Part shown: one piece after another, positions 8,288-18,028 of the stretch | Numbering within the stretch: the first letter of the stretch is position 1 | Layout: every line of letters starts with the position of its first letter | Assembly: GCA_902550225.1 (NCBI GenBank) | Contig: CACCYL010000001.1 | Coordinates: 135,001 to 169,487, forward strand | Direction of reading: 5' to 3' | Source: an uncultured Alphaproteobacteria bacterium | GTDB taxonomy: Bacteria; Pseudomonadota; Alphaproteobacteria; Methylaequorales; Methylaequoraceae | Length of the DNA: 34,487 nucleotides | Notes under the pieces: generated by a model | The model's database searches: none | Told to the model about the DNA's origin: nothing | What the model saw: only the letters and a program-made list of their open reading frames with translations | Translations under genes and position numbers: made by a program

Positions 8288-9530
8288 AAATAACCATAAC
8301 CTTAAATCAGGACATATAAAGAAATGTCAGATTTGTGGAAATAAGAAATTAATGAAAATTATTGATTTAGGAAACCAGCCTCCGTGCGATTCAATTCTTG
8401 ACAAAAAAAATCAAAGAGAATTTAAATATCCACTGAATTTTTTATTTTGCAAAAACTGTTTTCTTGGTCAAATTGATTATGTTGTACCACCAAAAAAACT
8501 TTTTTTTAAAAAATATCCCTATAGAAGTGGAATTACAAAAACTTTAGTTGAGAAGTTATATTCAACTTCTGAAATGGCAAAAAAAAAGCTTAAATTTTCT
8601 TCCAACTCCCTGTGTATTGACATTGGTTCAAATGACGGTACCCTTTTGAAGGGATTCAAAAGGTTTAATTTTAAAGTCTTAGGAATTGAACCTACAAATA
8701 TTGCAAAAATTGCTAACGAAGACGGCATAGAGACTATTCAAGCTTTTTTTGATATTTTGATTGCTAAAAAAATACGTTTATCTTATGGGCCTGCGAAAGT
8801 GGTTACTGCAACAAATGTGTTTGCGCATGTTCCTAATCTATGCTCCCTGATCGAGGGAATCAAAATTATAATAGACCAAAAAGGAGTGTTCATTTCCGAG
8901 TCACACTATTTGGTTGATTTGATTAAAACCGTTCAATACGATTCAATTTATCATGAGCATCTTAAGTACTATTCACTACATTCTCTAATTCAACTTTTCA
9001 AATATTATGATTTAGAGGTCTTTGATGTTGAGCTCATAAAAAATTATGGAGGTTCTATCAGAGTTTACACGGGAAATAAGGGTGAATACAGAATTAAGAA
9101 ATCTGTTACGGATTGCTTAAATCAGGAAAAAAAATTTTTCGATAAATCTAATCAAAGGTTGAACGATTTTAGAAAAAATGTTGTCGCAAACAGAAAAGAA
9201 ATAGTTAACATTATAGACCGATATAAAAGCAAAGGTAAAAAGGTTGTTGGAATTGGGTGCCCTGGAAGATGTAGTACCTTTTTAAATTATTGTGAGATAA
9301 ATTCAGAAAAAATAGATTATATTGCTGAACAAAAAACATCACTAAAATTAAATAAATTTCTACCTGGAATGAAAATACCAATCATTGATGAAAAAGTTAT
9401 GCTTAATGATCAACCTGAGCTTACAATAATTTTATCATGGCATTATCACAAAGAAATAATAAAGATATTAAGAAAAAAAGGATTGAAGTCCAAAGTTTTA
9501 ATCCCTCTTCCAAAAATTAAAATTATATGA
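8265..9530 (+). CDS. Class I SAM-dependent sugar C-methyltransferase
   Basis: About 421 residues with the three-part architecture of NDP-deoxysugar C-methyltransferases such as TcaB9. A zinc ribbon has C21, C24, C62 and C65. The SAM domain has CIDIGSNDGTLLKGF near 117-131. The central YHEHLKYYS (229-237) supplies the catalytic His/Tyr region. A C-terminal Rossmann domain contains GIGCPGRCSTFLNY and KIDYIAE. Such enzymes methylate C3 of a keto-deoxysugar nucleotide. I chose TTG 8265 because AGGAAAG (8254-8260) lies just upstream; the ATG at 8211 would overlap the previous gene by 77 nt and add unconserved sequence. The next gene overlaps at ATGA and may reduce the methylated keto sugar. Confidence 0.9.
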   Translation: MKNLSINKNNHNLKSGHIKKCQICGNKKLMKIIDLGNQPPCDSILDKKNQREFKYPLNFLFCKNCFLGQIDYVVPPKKLFFKKYPYRSGITKTLVEKLYSTSEMAKKKLKFSSNSLCIDIGSNDGTLLKGFKRFNFKVLGIEPTNIAKIANEDGIETIQAFFDILIAKKIRLSYGPAKVVTATNVFAHVPNLCSLIEGIKIIIDQKGVFISESHYLVDLIKTVQYDSIYHEHLKYYSLHSLIQLFKYYDLEVFDVELIKNYGGSIRVYTGNKGEYRIKKSVTDCLNQEKKFFDKSNQRLNDFRKNVVANRKEIVNIIDRYKSKGKKVVGIGCPGRCSTFLNYCEINSEKIDYIAEQKTSLKLNKFLPGMKIPIIDEKVMLNDQPELTIILSWHYHKEIIKILRKKGLKSKVLIPLPKIKII

Positions 9531-10513
9531 AGGATTTAAGAGTTGGTCTTATAGGTTTAAACTTTGCTTCAAGAGTTCATATACCATCTTTACAAAAGAC
9601 TAGTGGATTTGAAATAGTAGCATTGTGTTCTAAAAATATTATAAATGCAAAAAGATTAAAAAAAACAATTAAATTAGATTGTGAAATATATGATGATCCA
9701 AATCAATTAATACAATCACAAGAAATTGATCTTATTGATATTGTAACACCTCCAAAGTTCCACGCGACTTTGGTTAAAAAGTCTCTACAAAATAAAAAAA
9801 ATATTCTTTGTGAAAAACCTTTTGGGCTATGTTTTAAAGAGTTGAAGAATTTAGATTTTAATTATTCAGAAAAAGCATTTGTAAACTATCTATTTAGGAG
9901 TGAAAAATTGCTGAGTATTTTAAAAAAAAAAATTGAGGATGGTCAAATAGGTTCATTAAAAAAAATTAATATATATTGGACTTTTTCATCAAAAAATAAG
10001 GCATCTTGGAAAAAGAGTAAAAATAATGGTGGCAATATTGTAGATGATGTATTTTGTCATGTTTTGGATTACCTTTTCTTCTTAACTGATAACAAAGATT
10101 TAGAAATTGGAAAATTTGGATATTTTAGAAAAAAAGTGAGTGATACTCTTCAAGAAGAAATTGATTGTAAAGTTTTTTTTGAAGAAACTATTGATGTAGA
10201 CATAAAAATAAAAAAAAATATCGAAAGTGAAAATAAGCATTCAATTGAAATTTTTGGAGAAATTAGAAATATAGTAATTAATTATTTTTCTCCTTTTACT
10301 CCATTAGACAAAAATATGACAATTAAGAGGAATGGAGTTATTGAAGAAATTATTAGTGAGGACTCTTCATTTCCTTTATGTGATGATAGAATAATTAGTT
10401 TTTGTAACCTTCTAAGAGAGTTTAAAAAAGTAAGTCCAAAAAACTTATGTGATTTGAAATTTGGCGCTAATATAAGGTTTCATTTAGACAGATTTACTAA
10501 ATACATATATTAA
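9527..10513 (+). CDS. Gfo/Idh/MocA family oxidoreductase (copy 1)
   Basis: A 328-residue predicted NAD(P)-dependent sugar oxidoreductase. The N-terminal Rossmann fold starts RVGLIGLNFASRVHIPSL, with the family motif CEKPFG (EKP at 96-98) supplying the catalytic-site lysine. The segment NNGGNIVDDVFCHVLDYL provides the conserved Asp/His stretch. Its ATG overlaps the stop of the C-methyltransferase (ATGA), which suggests translational coupling and a joint pathway, perhaps reduction of a C-methylated keto sugar. The glycine loop is GLNFAS rather than the usual GxGxxG, so cofactor binding may be slightly altered. The exact reaction cannot be read from sequence. Confidence 0.88.
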   Translation: MKDLRVGLIGLNFASRVHIPSLQKTSGFEIVALCSKNIINAKRLKKTIKLDCEIYDDPNQLIQSQEIDLIDIVTPPKFHATLVKKSLQNKKNILCEKPFGLCFKELKNLDFNYSEKAFVNYLFRSEKLLSILKKKIEDGQIGSLKKINIYWTFSSKNKASWKKSKNNGGNIVDDVFCHVLDYLFFLTDNKDLEIGKFGYFRKKVSDTLQEEIDCKVFFEETIDVDIKIKKNIESENKHSIEIFGEIRNIVINYFSPFTPLDKNMTIKRNGVIEEIISEDSSFPLCDDRIISFCNLLREFKKVSPKNLCDLKFGANIRFHLDRFTKYIY

Positions 10514-10543
10514 ATCTCAGGTATTAGCAAAAATTATATACAA

Positions 10544-11242
10544 TTGAAAATTAAAAAATTATTAAAAAATAAAATTTGTTTAGCAATACAAGCCAGATAT
10601 TCTTCAGAAAGATTACCTGGAAAAGTTTTAAAAGAAGTTGCTGGCACACCAATATTAGAGCACACAATAAAAAGATTACAAAAAACAAAGTTATTTCATT
10701 CTATTTATGTTTTGACCTCTAATAATTCCGAGGATCTAAGGATTATAAACTTTTGTGAATCAAAAAGTTATAAATCTTTTTCATGCTCATTAGAAAATGT
10801 TTTCAAAAGATTTAAAAGTTTCTTAAAATTTAATAGTTATGATGCGTTTGTAAGAATTTCAGGAGATAGTCCTTTAATTGATCCTTTTCTAATTGATAAA
10901 ATGGTAAATAAATTTAGGAAAAATGATTATGATATCCTAACAAATGTTTTTCCAAGAACTTTTCCGAGTGGTCAATCTGTTGAAATTATAAAATCGAAAA
11001 CATTTCTTAAGGTAGATGAATCGTTATTATCCAAAGAAGATAAAGAACATGTAACAAGTTTTTTTTATAAAAATAATAAAAGATTTAATATTGAAAATTT
11101 TGAATGTAAATATTCTCACAAAAATTTAAAATTATCTATTGATACGCATGCTGATTTTGATCGTTTTGTTAATTTTTTAAAAAAAAATAATAAAAGTCTT
11201 CCTGAAGATATCAAAATTAATGATATAGTTGAAAATTGGTGA
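10544..11242 (+). CDS. SpsF-type cytidylyltransferase for acidic sugar activation
   Basis: A 232-residue protein of the CMP-sugar transferase family. AIQARYSSERLPGKVL (14-29) is the CTP-binding signature with the RLPGK pocket. VRISGDSPLIDP carries the metal-binding Asp, and SGQSVEI and LSIDTHADFDR are typical of SpsF-like proteins. Expected role: couple CTP to a 3-deoxy-2-keto sugar acid such as a nonulosonic acid, giving the CMP-donor. The start is TTG at 10544 without an obvious ribosome site. With the NeuB-type synthase at 15183, the aminotransferase at 12262 and the acetyltransferase at 14440 it mirrors the SpsC-D-E-F set of Bacillus spore-coat glycan clusters. Confidence 0.88.
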   Translation: MKIKKLLKNKICLAIQARYSSERLPGKVLKEVAGTPILEHTIKRLQKTKLFHSIYVLTSNNSEDLRIINFCESKSYKSFSCSLENVFKRFKSFLKFNSYDAFVRISGDSPLIDPFLIDKMVNKFRKNDYDILTNVFPRTFPSGQSVEIIKSKTFLKVDESLLSKEDKEHVTSFFYKNNKRFNIENFECKYSHKNLKLSIDTHADFDRFVNFLKKNNKSLPEDIKINDIVENW

Positions 11243-11261
11243 ATTCTAAAATTTATTAAAA

Positions 11262-12260
11262 ATGAGATTAAAAGTTGGAATTATAGGTTTTGGGGTTGGA
11301 GAACAACATATTCGTGGTTTTGAAAATTCTGGGGTTGATGTGGTAGCTATTTGTGATAAAGATCCAGAAAAAAGAAAGGAGGCTCAAAAAAAACATTCAC
11401 ATTGTAAGATTTTTAAAAATTCAAAATCAATAACTAATTCTGATGAAATTGATATTGTATCAATTGCATCTTATGATCAAGATCATTTTAATCAAGTTAT
11501 TGATTCAATTAACTCAAATAAACATGTATTTTGTGAAAAGCCTTTATGTATGAATGAGAAAGAGCTAAAGGAGATTAGACTAGCAACAAAAAAAAAACCA
11601 AGTATTAAATTATCAACAAATACTATACTCAGAATGAGTGAACGATTTAGAGAGATTCATAAAAAAATTAGATCAAAAAAATTTGGACAGATTTTTTCTG
11701 TTGAAGGTGATTACAATTATGGAAGGTTACATAAAATTACTCAAGGTTGGAGGAGTAATGTAAAAAATTACTCTGTTATTTTGGGTGGTGGTATTCATTT
11801 AGTAGATCTTCTTTTGTGGTATGTTAATTCTCCTATAATCGAAGTTTATGCGTTAGGAAATAATATTTGTAGTAGAAATTCTCGATTTAAGTACAACGAT
11901 ATGGTCACTTCTTTGGTCCGTTTTGAAAATGGTGTGATAGGAAAAATTTCTGCTAATTTTGGTTGTGTTTATCCTCATTCTCATAAAATCGTAGTTTATG
12001 GAACTAAGGCAACTTTTGTTAATGATGTGTCAAATGGATTTTTTTATGAAAGTCGTGACCCTCAAAAATCTCCAACAAATTTAGAATCTAAATATCCAGG
12101 TCTACAAAAAAGTGATTTAATTCCTAGTTTTGTTGACTCAATAAACGGAGTGTCTGATGCAATTGTAGATAAAGAAACAGTTTTTAGAGTAATGTCAACA
12201 TGTATTGCTATAGATAAATCATTGACGACAAAAAAACCTCAGAAAGTTAAATTTTATTAA
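11262..12260 (+). CDS. Gfo/Idh/MocA family oxidoreductase (copy 2)
   Basis: A 332-residue oxidoreductase with a standard nucleotide loop (GIIGFGVGEQHIRGF), HVFCEKPLC with EKP at 92-94, and GGGIHLVD at 175-182 carrying the conserved catalytic His/Asp. Predicted to oxidise or reduce a sugar nucleotide carbon, giving the keto group that the aminotransferase 1 nt downstream would use. It differs clearly from copy 1 at 9527 in loop and active-site segments, so the two are not a recent duplication. Similar genes occur in nonulosonic-acid and diacetamido-sugar clusters. The exact substrate is unknown. Confidence 0.9.
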   Translation: MRLKVGIIGFGVGEQHIRGFENSGVDVVAICDKDPEKRKEAQKKHSHCKIFKNSKSITNSDEIDIVSIASYDQDHFNQVIDSINSNKHVFCEKPLCMNEKELKEIRLATKKKPSIKLSTNTILRMSERFREIHKKIRSKKFGQIFSVEGDYNYGRLHKITQGWRSNVKNYSVILGGGIHLVDLLLWYVNSPIIEVYALGNNICSRNSRFKYNDMVTSLVRFENGVIGKISANFGCVYPHSHKIVVYGTKATFVNDVSNGFFYESRDPQKSPTNLESKYPGLQKSDLIPSFVDSINGVSDAIVDKETVFRVMSTCIAIDKSLTTKKPQKVKFY

Positions 12261-12261
12261 G

Positions 12262-13413
12262 ATGAAAAAGAAAAAAATCCCATTTGGAATGCCATTGATA
12301 GATGAATTTGAACACAAAGCCGTAAGAAATGTTATGAGTAGTCCACAGTTAGTTCATGGTCCAAAAGCAAAAAAATTTGAAGAAAAATTTGGAAATTTTA
12401 TTGGGGGAAAGTTTTGTGTTTCTCTTAACTCTTGTACAGCAGGATTGCATTTATCTTATATGTATTTTGGAATAGGTGAAGGAGATGAAGTAATTGTACC
12501 TGCACAAAGTCACGTTGCAACAGCACATGCTGTAGAATATACAGGTGCTAAACCAATATTTGTTGATGTTGAAAAGAAAACAGGGAACATCGATATTACT
12601 CAAATTCAAGATAGAATCACGAATAGAACTAAAGCTATTGGACTTGTTCATTTTGCTGGATTACCAGTTGATATGCGTCCAATCATCAAAATAGCAAAAA
12701 AGAATAATTTATTTGTAGTAGAGGATGCTGCATTAGCACTTGGTGCAAAATATAATAATATGCATGTTGGTTTGCTTGGTGATGTAGGGTCTTTCTCATT
12801 CTATCCAGTAAAGCATATTACAACCGCAGAAGGTGGTATGTTAGTCACAAAGAACGAAAAGCTATTTAAGGCAGCTATGAGACTAAAAGCTTTCGGTTAT
12901 GACAAAATGGTAGGTGAAAGAAGAACACAGGGATTGTATGACGTGGACATATTAGGTTACAACTTTCGTATGAACGAAATTCAAGCATCAATTGGTATAG
13001 AACAATTAAAAAAATTAAAAGGTTTTCTAAGAAAAAGGAAAAAAAATTCGCAAATTCTTAGAAAAAATCTTAATGAATTTGAAGAAATTAGATGTTTAGA
13101 AGATGGTAATGAAATTAAAGAACACGCAAATTATTGCTTAATTATTGTTTTAAATAGTAAGTTGGCAAAACAAAGATTTGAAGTAATGAAAAAGTTAAAA
13201 GAATTTGGTATTGGAACAAGTATCTATTATCCTGGTCCAATACCAAATTTTAAGTATTATAGACAAAAGTATAATTTGAAAAAAAACCATTATCCAAATG
13301 CCTTAGAAATAAGTATGAATTCTATTGCGCTTCCTGTAGGTCCTCATTTAGACTCCGAGGATATGCTTTATATTTCAAATTGTTTAAAAAATATCATCTT
13401 TAAGGAAAAATAA
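12262..13413 (+). CDS. DegT/DnrJ/EryC1/StrS-type sugar aminotransferase
   Basis: A 383-residue PLP enzyme of typical family length. The Schiff-base lysine is K184 in SFSFYPVKHITTAEGG. VEDAALALG (153-161) contains the Asp contacting the PLP pyridine nitrogen, and NSCTAGLHL (56-64) forms the phosphate-side loop. It transfers an amino group, usually from Glu, onto a keto sugar nucleotide. It starts 1 nt after the Gfo/Idh gene and ends overlapping the SDR start (TAATG), so the three are probably translated together. In the SpsC-like setting of this block it would make the amino sugar later acylated by the GNAT protein. Confidence 0.95.
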   Translation: MKKKKIPFGMPLIDEFEHKAVRNVMSSPQLVHGPKAKKFEEKFGNFIGGKFCVSLNSCTAGLHLSYMYFGIGEGDEVIVPAQSHVATAHAVEYTGAKPIFVDVEKKTGNIDITQIQDRITNRTKAIGLVHFAGLPVDMRPIIKIAKKNNLFVVEDAALALGAKYNNMHVGLLGDVGSFSFYPVKHITTAEGGMLVTKNEKLFKAAMRLKAFGYDKMVGERRTQGLYDVDILGYNFRMNEIQASIGIEQLKKLKGFLRKRKKNSQILRKNLNEFEEIRCLEDGNEIKEHANYCLIIVLNSKLAKQRFEVMKKLKEFGIGTSIYYPGPIPNFKYYRQKYNLKKNHYPNALEISMNSIALPVGPHLDSEDMLYISNCLKNIIFKEK

Positions 13414-14432
13414 TGGATTTTAAAAAATATCTTTCAGGTAAAAGAATTGCAATAATTGGTGGAGCTGGATTTATAGGCCATAATTTAGCACTTAAATTAA
13501 AACAAAATCATGCAATCCCTTTTATTATTGATGGTCTTCAGGTAAATAACTTAGGTGCATTTTCCAATAACTCTGGGTTAGATGCCAGAAAAGAGTTGTA
13601 CTTAAATTTTATAAACTCAAGGCTAGAATTAATTAGAAAAGAAAACATACCTCTTTCTGTTCTAGATGCAAGAGACTACCACAGTTTGTCTCCATCATTA
13701 AATGCTATTAAACCAGATGCTGTATTTCATCTAGCTGCTGTAGCGCATGCTAATAGGTCTAATAAAGATCCATTTAGTACTTTTGATCATAGTATGAGAA
13801 CCCTTGAAAATTCTCTTGACTCTGTAAAGGATAAAAAACCACACTTTATTTTTTTATCTTCGTCTATGGTTTATGGTAACTTTACTGAGGATTCTGTTTC
13901 TGAAACAAGTTTATGTGAACCTTTAGGTATTTATGGTGCTTTAAAATATGGAGCAGAAAAATTAGTGATAGCCTACAACCAGGTTTTTGATCTTCCTTAT
14001 ACAATAATTAGACCATCTGCACTTTATGGAGAGCGTTGTGTTAGTCGCAGAGTTGGACAAGCATTTATCGAGAATGCAATAAAGGGAGAGGAGTTGAATA
14101 TTAATGGAAACGGATCAGATAAATTAGACTTTACTTACATTGATGATTTATGTCAGGGATTAATGCTTTGTTTAGTAAAACAGGAATCAAAAAATCAAAT
14201 TTTTAATCTTACATTTGGTGAAGCAAGATCAATTAATGATTTATCAAAAATTGTCCTAGAGAACTTTCCTGAGGTAAAAATTAAAATAAATCCAAGAGAT
14301 AATTTGATGCCTGAGCGAGGTACTTTGGATATAAGTAAAGCTAAAAAAATTTTAGGTTATAATCCAAATTTTCCAATAGAAAAAGGCTTCAAAAATTATA
14401 TAAATTGGTATAAAAATTTTTTCAAATTTTAA
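13413..14432 (+). CDS. NAD-dependent epimerase/dehydratase (extended SDR)
   Basis: A 339-residue extended short-chain dehydrogenase. The NAD loop is GGAGFIG at 16-22, LAAVAHANRS follows the usual HLAA segment, and the catalytic set is Ser150/151 (FLSSSMVYG) with Y174 and K178 (YGALK). RPSALYGER and the C-terminal sugar-binding half match NDP-sugar epimerases and 4,6-dehydratases. An insertion of about 25 residues after strand 2 (47-72) is longer than in GalE-type enzymes. The start overlaps the aminotransferase stop by one base, with AAGGA upstream. Epimerase and dehydratase cannot be separated by eye. Confidence 0.92.
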   Translation: MDFKKYLSGKRIAIIGGAGFIGHNLALKLKQNHAIPFIIDGLQVNNLGAFSNNSGLDARKELYLNFINSRLELIRKENIPLSVLDARDYHSLSPSLNAIKPDAVFHLAAVAHANRSNKDPFSTFDHSMRTLENSLDSVKDKKPHFIFLSSSMVYGNFTEDSVSETSLCEPLGIYGALKYGAEKLVIAYNQVFDLPYTIIRPSALYGERCVSRRVGQAFIENAIKGEELNINGNGSDKLDFTYIDDLCQGLMLCLVKQESKNQIFNLTFGEARSINDLSKIVLENFPEVKIKINPRDNLMPERGTLDISKAKKILGYNPNFPIEKGFKNYINWYKNFFKF

Positions 14433-14439
14433 ATCAATA

Positions 14440-15186
14440 ATGATTGAAAAAAAAATACTTTCTCTTAACTATCAAGTTAAACCAGATATATGGCTTTCTG
14501 AAGTTTTAGGTTATAAATCTGGTCAAATTGTGAAAAGAAATAAAACCTCAAACAAAATAAAAAAACAGAATTTAACTTTTTTATACGCAAAGGTCTCAAT
14601 AAAAGATTTAAAGTTAGTTTCTAAATTATGTGAAATTGGTTTTATACCAATTGATACAGCACTACAATTTAAAGGAAACTTAAAAAATAAATCGAAAAAA
14701 AATAGAAAAATAAGAATTCGCTTTGCAGAAAAGGAAGATGAAAACGAACTTTGTAAAATTGCAATGAAGAATTTTTTATATTCACGTTTTCATTTAGATC
14801 CAATGATCCCCAACTCAGTTGCCAATAAGCTTAAAGCTTGCTGGGTAAAAAATTTTTTTTTAGGAAATAGAGGTGATGAAATGATTGTTGCAGAAATGGA
14901 AAAAAAAATTTGTGGATTTTTGTTATTGATGAATAACATGAATATGAACTTGATAATCGATCTTATTTGTGTTGACAGAAATTTTCATAAAAAAGGTATA
15001 GCAAAAATGATGATTCACTTTGCTAAAAATAAATTAAATTTTAATAAAACAAACAAACAAAAATTAGTCGTCGGAACTCAACTACTCAATATTCCTTCTA
15101 TAAAACTCTACCAATCGCTTGGATTAAAAATTATCTCTTCACAATTTATTTTACATTATCATAAGCCCATAAGGAATCAGATTTGA
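14440..15186 (+). CDS. WecD-like GNAT N-acyltransferase
   Basis: A 248-residue protein with a poorly conserved N-terminal half and a GNAT domain from about 90 on. NFLYSRFHLDPMIP (111-124) resembles the sugar-amine-binding region of WecD. VDRNFHKKGIAKMMI (178-192) is the acetyl-CoA pyrophosphate loop, and LLNIPSIKLYQSLGL (215-229) is the closing motif. Predicted to N-acetylate, or otherwise N-acylate, the amino group installed by the DegT enzyme, making it the functional counterpart of SpsD. Its TGA stop overlaps the TTG start of the NeuB-type gene. Confidence 0.85.
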   Translation: MIEKKILSLNYQVKPDIWLSEVLGYKSGQIVKRNKTSNKIKKQNLTFLYAKVSIKDLKLVSKLCEIGFIPIDTALQFKGNLKNKSKKNRKIRIRFAEKEDENELCKIAMKNFLYSRFHLDPMIPNSVANKLKACWVKNFFLGNRGDEMIVAEMEKKICGFLLLMNNMNMNLIIDLICVDRNFHKKGIAKMMIHFAKNKLNFNKTNKQKLVVGTQLLNIPSIKLYQSLGLKIISSQFILHYHKPIRNQI

Positions 15187-16190
15187 AAATTGGTGGATTT
15201 GATATTAAAAAAAATGTTCTGCTTATAGCAGAAATTGGTAATAATCATGAAGGTAATTTAGATGTAGCAGAGGAATTAATTTATAGAGCCGCCAAATCAG
15301 GTGCTAATGCTGTAAAGTTTCAATCCATTGATCCATATAAATTGGTATCTCCAAAAGAAACAAATAGAATAAAACAACTAAAAAAATTCCAAATATCATA
15401 TGAGGATCATTTCCGACTAAAGAAGGTTGCCGACAAGAATAAGGTTATTTTTTTATCAACTCCTTTTAGTATTGAAGCTGTAGAGTTTTTAGATTCATTA
15501 GTACCAGCTTATAAAATTGCTTCAAGTGATAACAACTATTTCAAATTAATAGAATGTATAGCCAAAAAAAAAAAACCAATATTATTATCAACAGGCATGA
15601 CAAATATGAAAGAAATATCTTTCACTGTAAAAAAAATTAAAGAAGTTTGTAAAAAAATAAAAAAAAATCCTGAGCTTGTTCTACTTCAATGTGTTTCTTC
15701 TTATCCAACAAAAGAACAGTTTGCAAATTTAGCTACCATAAAAACTTTGTCATCTCTAGGTTTTACCGTAGGTTACTCGGATCATACGATTGGAATTGAA
15801 GCTGCAGTTTTATCTGTTGGTCTTGGTGCAAGAGTAATTGAGAAACATTTTACTTTATCAAAAAATTACTCAGAATTCAGAGATCATAAATTATCAGCTG
15901 AACCAGAAGAGTTTAAGGAACTCGCAGAAAGATTAAAAAACGCTAACTTATTATTGGGGAATGGAGAAAAAAAAATTCAAGAATGTGAAAAATTAACCTT
16001 TAAAGTCGCAAGAAGGTCTATTTGTGTAGCAATAGATATGAAAAAAGGAGATAAATTGAGTGCTGAAAATTTAATTTGCTTGCGTCCTGGAAACGGAATA
16101 CCGCCTGGAACAGAAAAAAAAATAGTTGGTAAAAGATTACTAAAGAATCTTAAAGCTGGTGAAAAAATTAAAACTAGTATTTTAGAGTAA
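15183..16190 (+). CDS. NeuB/SpsE-type nonulosonic acid synthase
   Basis: A 335-residue synthase that condenses phosphoenolpyruvate with a 6-carbon acylamino sugar to give a 9-carbon nonulosonic acid or analogue. The NeuB barrel has LLIAEIGNNHEGN (13-25), AVKFQSI, KIASSDNNYF, LLSTGMT and GYSDHT with a metal-binding His. EKHFT precedes the long C-terminal segment, and an SAF antifreeze-like domain (about 275-335) contains RPGNGIPP and closes the active site. The start is TTG inside the previous stop (TTGA) with AAGGAA 6 nt upstream. The variant sugar (sialic, legionaminic, pseudaminic or other) cannot be told from the sequence. Confidence 0.94.
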   Translation: MKIGGFDIKKNVLLIAEIGNNHEGNLDVAEELIYRAAKSGANAVKFQSIDPYKLVSPKETNRIKQLKKFQISYEDHFRLKKVADKNKVIFLSTPFSIEAVEFLDSLVPAYKIASSDNNYFKLIECIAKKKKPILLSTGMTNMKEISFTVKKIKEVCKKIKKNPELVLLQCVSSYPTKEQFANLATIKTLSSLGFTVGYSDHTIGIEAAVLSVGLGARVIEKHFTLSKNYSEFRDHKLSAEPEEFKELAERLKNANLLLGNGEKKIQECEKLTFKVARRSICVAIDMKKGDKLSAENLICLRPGNGIPPGTEKKIVGKRLLKNLKAGEKIKTSILE

Positions 16191-16195
16191 TTGTT

Positions 16196-18028
16196 ATGTG
16201 TGGTATTGCCGGCTATTTTGGAATAAACCCGATAGAGGAAAAAAATATAAAAAATTGTTTGGATTTAATGGAAAACAGAGGTCCAGATTTCAAATCATTT
16301 TTGAAATATAAAACTAAAAATAGCAAATATTCTTATTTTTTACACTCTAGACTTGCAATTATTGATATAGATAAGAGATCAAACCAACCTTATAGAGATA
16401 ATGAATGCATATTATCTTATAACGGAGAAATCTATAATTATTTAGAATTAAAATTAGAACTTGAAAAAAAAGGGTGTTTTTTTAAGAGTCAAAGTGATAC
16501 TGAGGTTCTTACAAAAATTTTGAGTTTAGATGGAGTTTTCGCATTAGAAAGATGTGAGGGTATGTTTGCTTTTGCATGGATGGACAAGAATGAAAATCTT
16601 TTTTTAGGAAGAGATAGATTTGGAGAGAAACCACTTTATTATTTTTTTAATTCTAATGGTGATTTTATCTATGGTTCAGAAATAAAGTTTATTTTTGCAT
16701 TATTAGGAAAAATACAACCAATTAATTACACTCATTTAAAAAGGTATTTGGTGAATGGATATAAATCACTTTATAAAACAAAAGAATCTTTTTTTGAAAA
16801 TATACATCAACTTAAGCCAGGATTCATTGGAAAACTTGATATTAATGGTAAATGGAAAGAACAAAGGTATTGGACTCCAAAATTTGATGAAGAAATAGAT
16901 TCTTCTTATAAGCAAATTGTAGCAGGTACAAAAGAAAAATTAATAAAATCTGTTGAAATGAGATTGAGGGCAGATGTTCCGATAGCTTTCTGTTTGTCTG
17001 GAGGGATTGATTCAAATGCATTAATTGGCATAGCTAAAAAAGAGTTAGATTACAATGTTCATGGATTTACAATAATGAATACAGATGAAAGATATGAAGA
17101 AAGGGAGATGGTTGATTTAGCTGTAAAAGAACTGGATTTAAATCACACTGAAGTACGTCTAGAAAAAAAAAATTTTTTATCAAATCTTAAGACTTTGGTC
17201 AATTACCACGACTCTCCCGTACTTACAATTACTTATTATGCACAGTGGCAATTGATGAAAGAAATATCTAATCAAGGTTATAAAGTATCAATAAGTGGAA
17301 CGGCAGCAGATGAACTATTCAGTGGGTATTTTGATCATCATAATGCTTATTTAGCTGAAATGTTCAAACATGATAAAAAGAGATTTAAAAATGCATTAGG
17401 AGAATGGAAAAAAGTTATTCTTCCAATAGTTAGAAATCCTTTTTTAAGAGATCCTCTTTATTTCATTAAAAACCCTAACTCTAGAGAACATATATATTTA
17501 GATTCAAAAATTTTTGCAGATTTTTTGAATGAGCCATTTTTTGAGGAATTTAAAGAAAACTTTTATTCAAAGAGAATGATTAGAAATAGAATGGCAAATG
17601 AATTATTCGAAGAAAGTGTTCCAGTAATTCTTCATGAAGATGACTTAAATTCAATGTTTTACTCAGTGGAAAATAGAAGCCCTTTTCTTGATAAAAGTTT
17701 ATTTGAATGGTGTCAGACTATTCCTACAAATTTTTTAATTCAAAATGGTAGAGCAAAGTCAGTCTTAAGAGAGAGTGTAAGGGGAATTGTACCTGATAAA
17801 ATATTAGATAATCCAAGAAAAGTTGGATTTAATGTTCCACTTCATGACTATTTAGATCTTGATGATCATAATGTTAAAGATGAATTACTTAATGATAGTC
17901 CTGTGTTCGAAATAGTAAAAAAAAACAACATCAGTAAATTATTAAAAAAAGATTCATTATTAAATAGTCAGTCAAAATTTTTATTTAATTTCATTAACAC
18001 AAAAATTTTTTTGGAGGAATTTCTATAA
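16196..18028 (+). CDS. Second AsnB-like amidotransferase (divergent synthetase motif)
   Basis: A 610-residue, two-domain AsnB-like protein. Cys2 fixes the start; SYNGEIYN (74-81) and SDTE (100-103) complete the glutaminase site. The PP-loop is SGGIDS (268-273). The second synthetase motif reads SGTAADELFSGYFDH (367-381), where the first copy at 2111 has SGDGGDELFGGYYRY, so the two belong to different subfamilies and probably act on different acids. The gene sits between the NeuB-type synthase and the sugar amidotransferase, overlapping the latter by one base. That suggests a role in amidating the nonulosonic sugar or a linked amino acid; this is inference. Confidence 0.9.
   Translation: MCGIAGYFGINPIEEKNIKNCLDLMENRGPDFKSFLKYKTKNSKYSYFLHSRLAIIDIDKRSNQPYRDNECILSYNGEIYNYLELKLELEKKGCFFKSQSDTEVLTKILSLDGVFALERCEGMFAFAWMDKNENLFLGRDRFGEKPLYYFFNSNGDFIYGSEIKFIFALLGKIQPINYTHLKRYLVNGYKSLYKTKESFFENIHQLKPGFIGKLDINGKWKEQRYWTPKFDEEIDSSYKQIVAGTKEKLIKSVEMRLRADVPIAFCLSGGIDSNALIGIAKKELDYNVHGFTIMNTDERYEEREMVDLAVKELDLNHTEVRLEKKNFLSNLKTLVNYHDSPVLTITYYAQWQLMKEISNQGYKVSISGTAADELFSGYFDHHNAYLAEMFKHDKKRFKNALGEWKKVILPIVRNPFLRDPLYFIKNPNSREHIYLDSKIFADFLNEPFFEEFKENFYSKRMIRNRMANELFEESVPVILHEDDLNSMFYSVENRSPFLDKSLFEWCQTIPTNFLIQNGRAKSVLRESVRGIVPDKILDNPRKVGFNVPLHDYLDLDDHNVKDELLNDSPVFEIVKKNNISKLLKKDSLLNSQSKFLFNFINTKIFLEEFL

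Noticed and set aside
11338-11350. GTGGTAGCTAT, a second ops-like string
   Set aside because: It lies inside the Gfo/Idh gene (codons for VVAI), has a mismatch in the core and no leader or hairpin context, so chance coding sequence is more likely.
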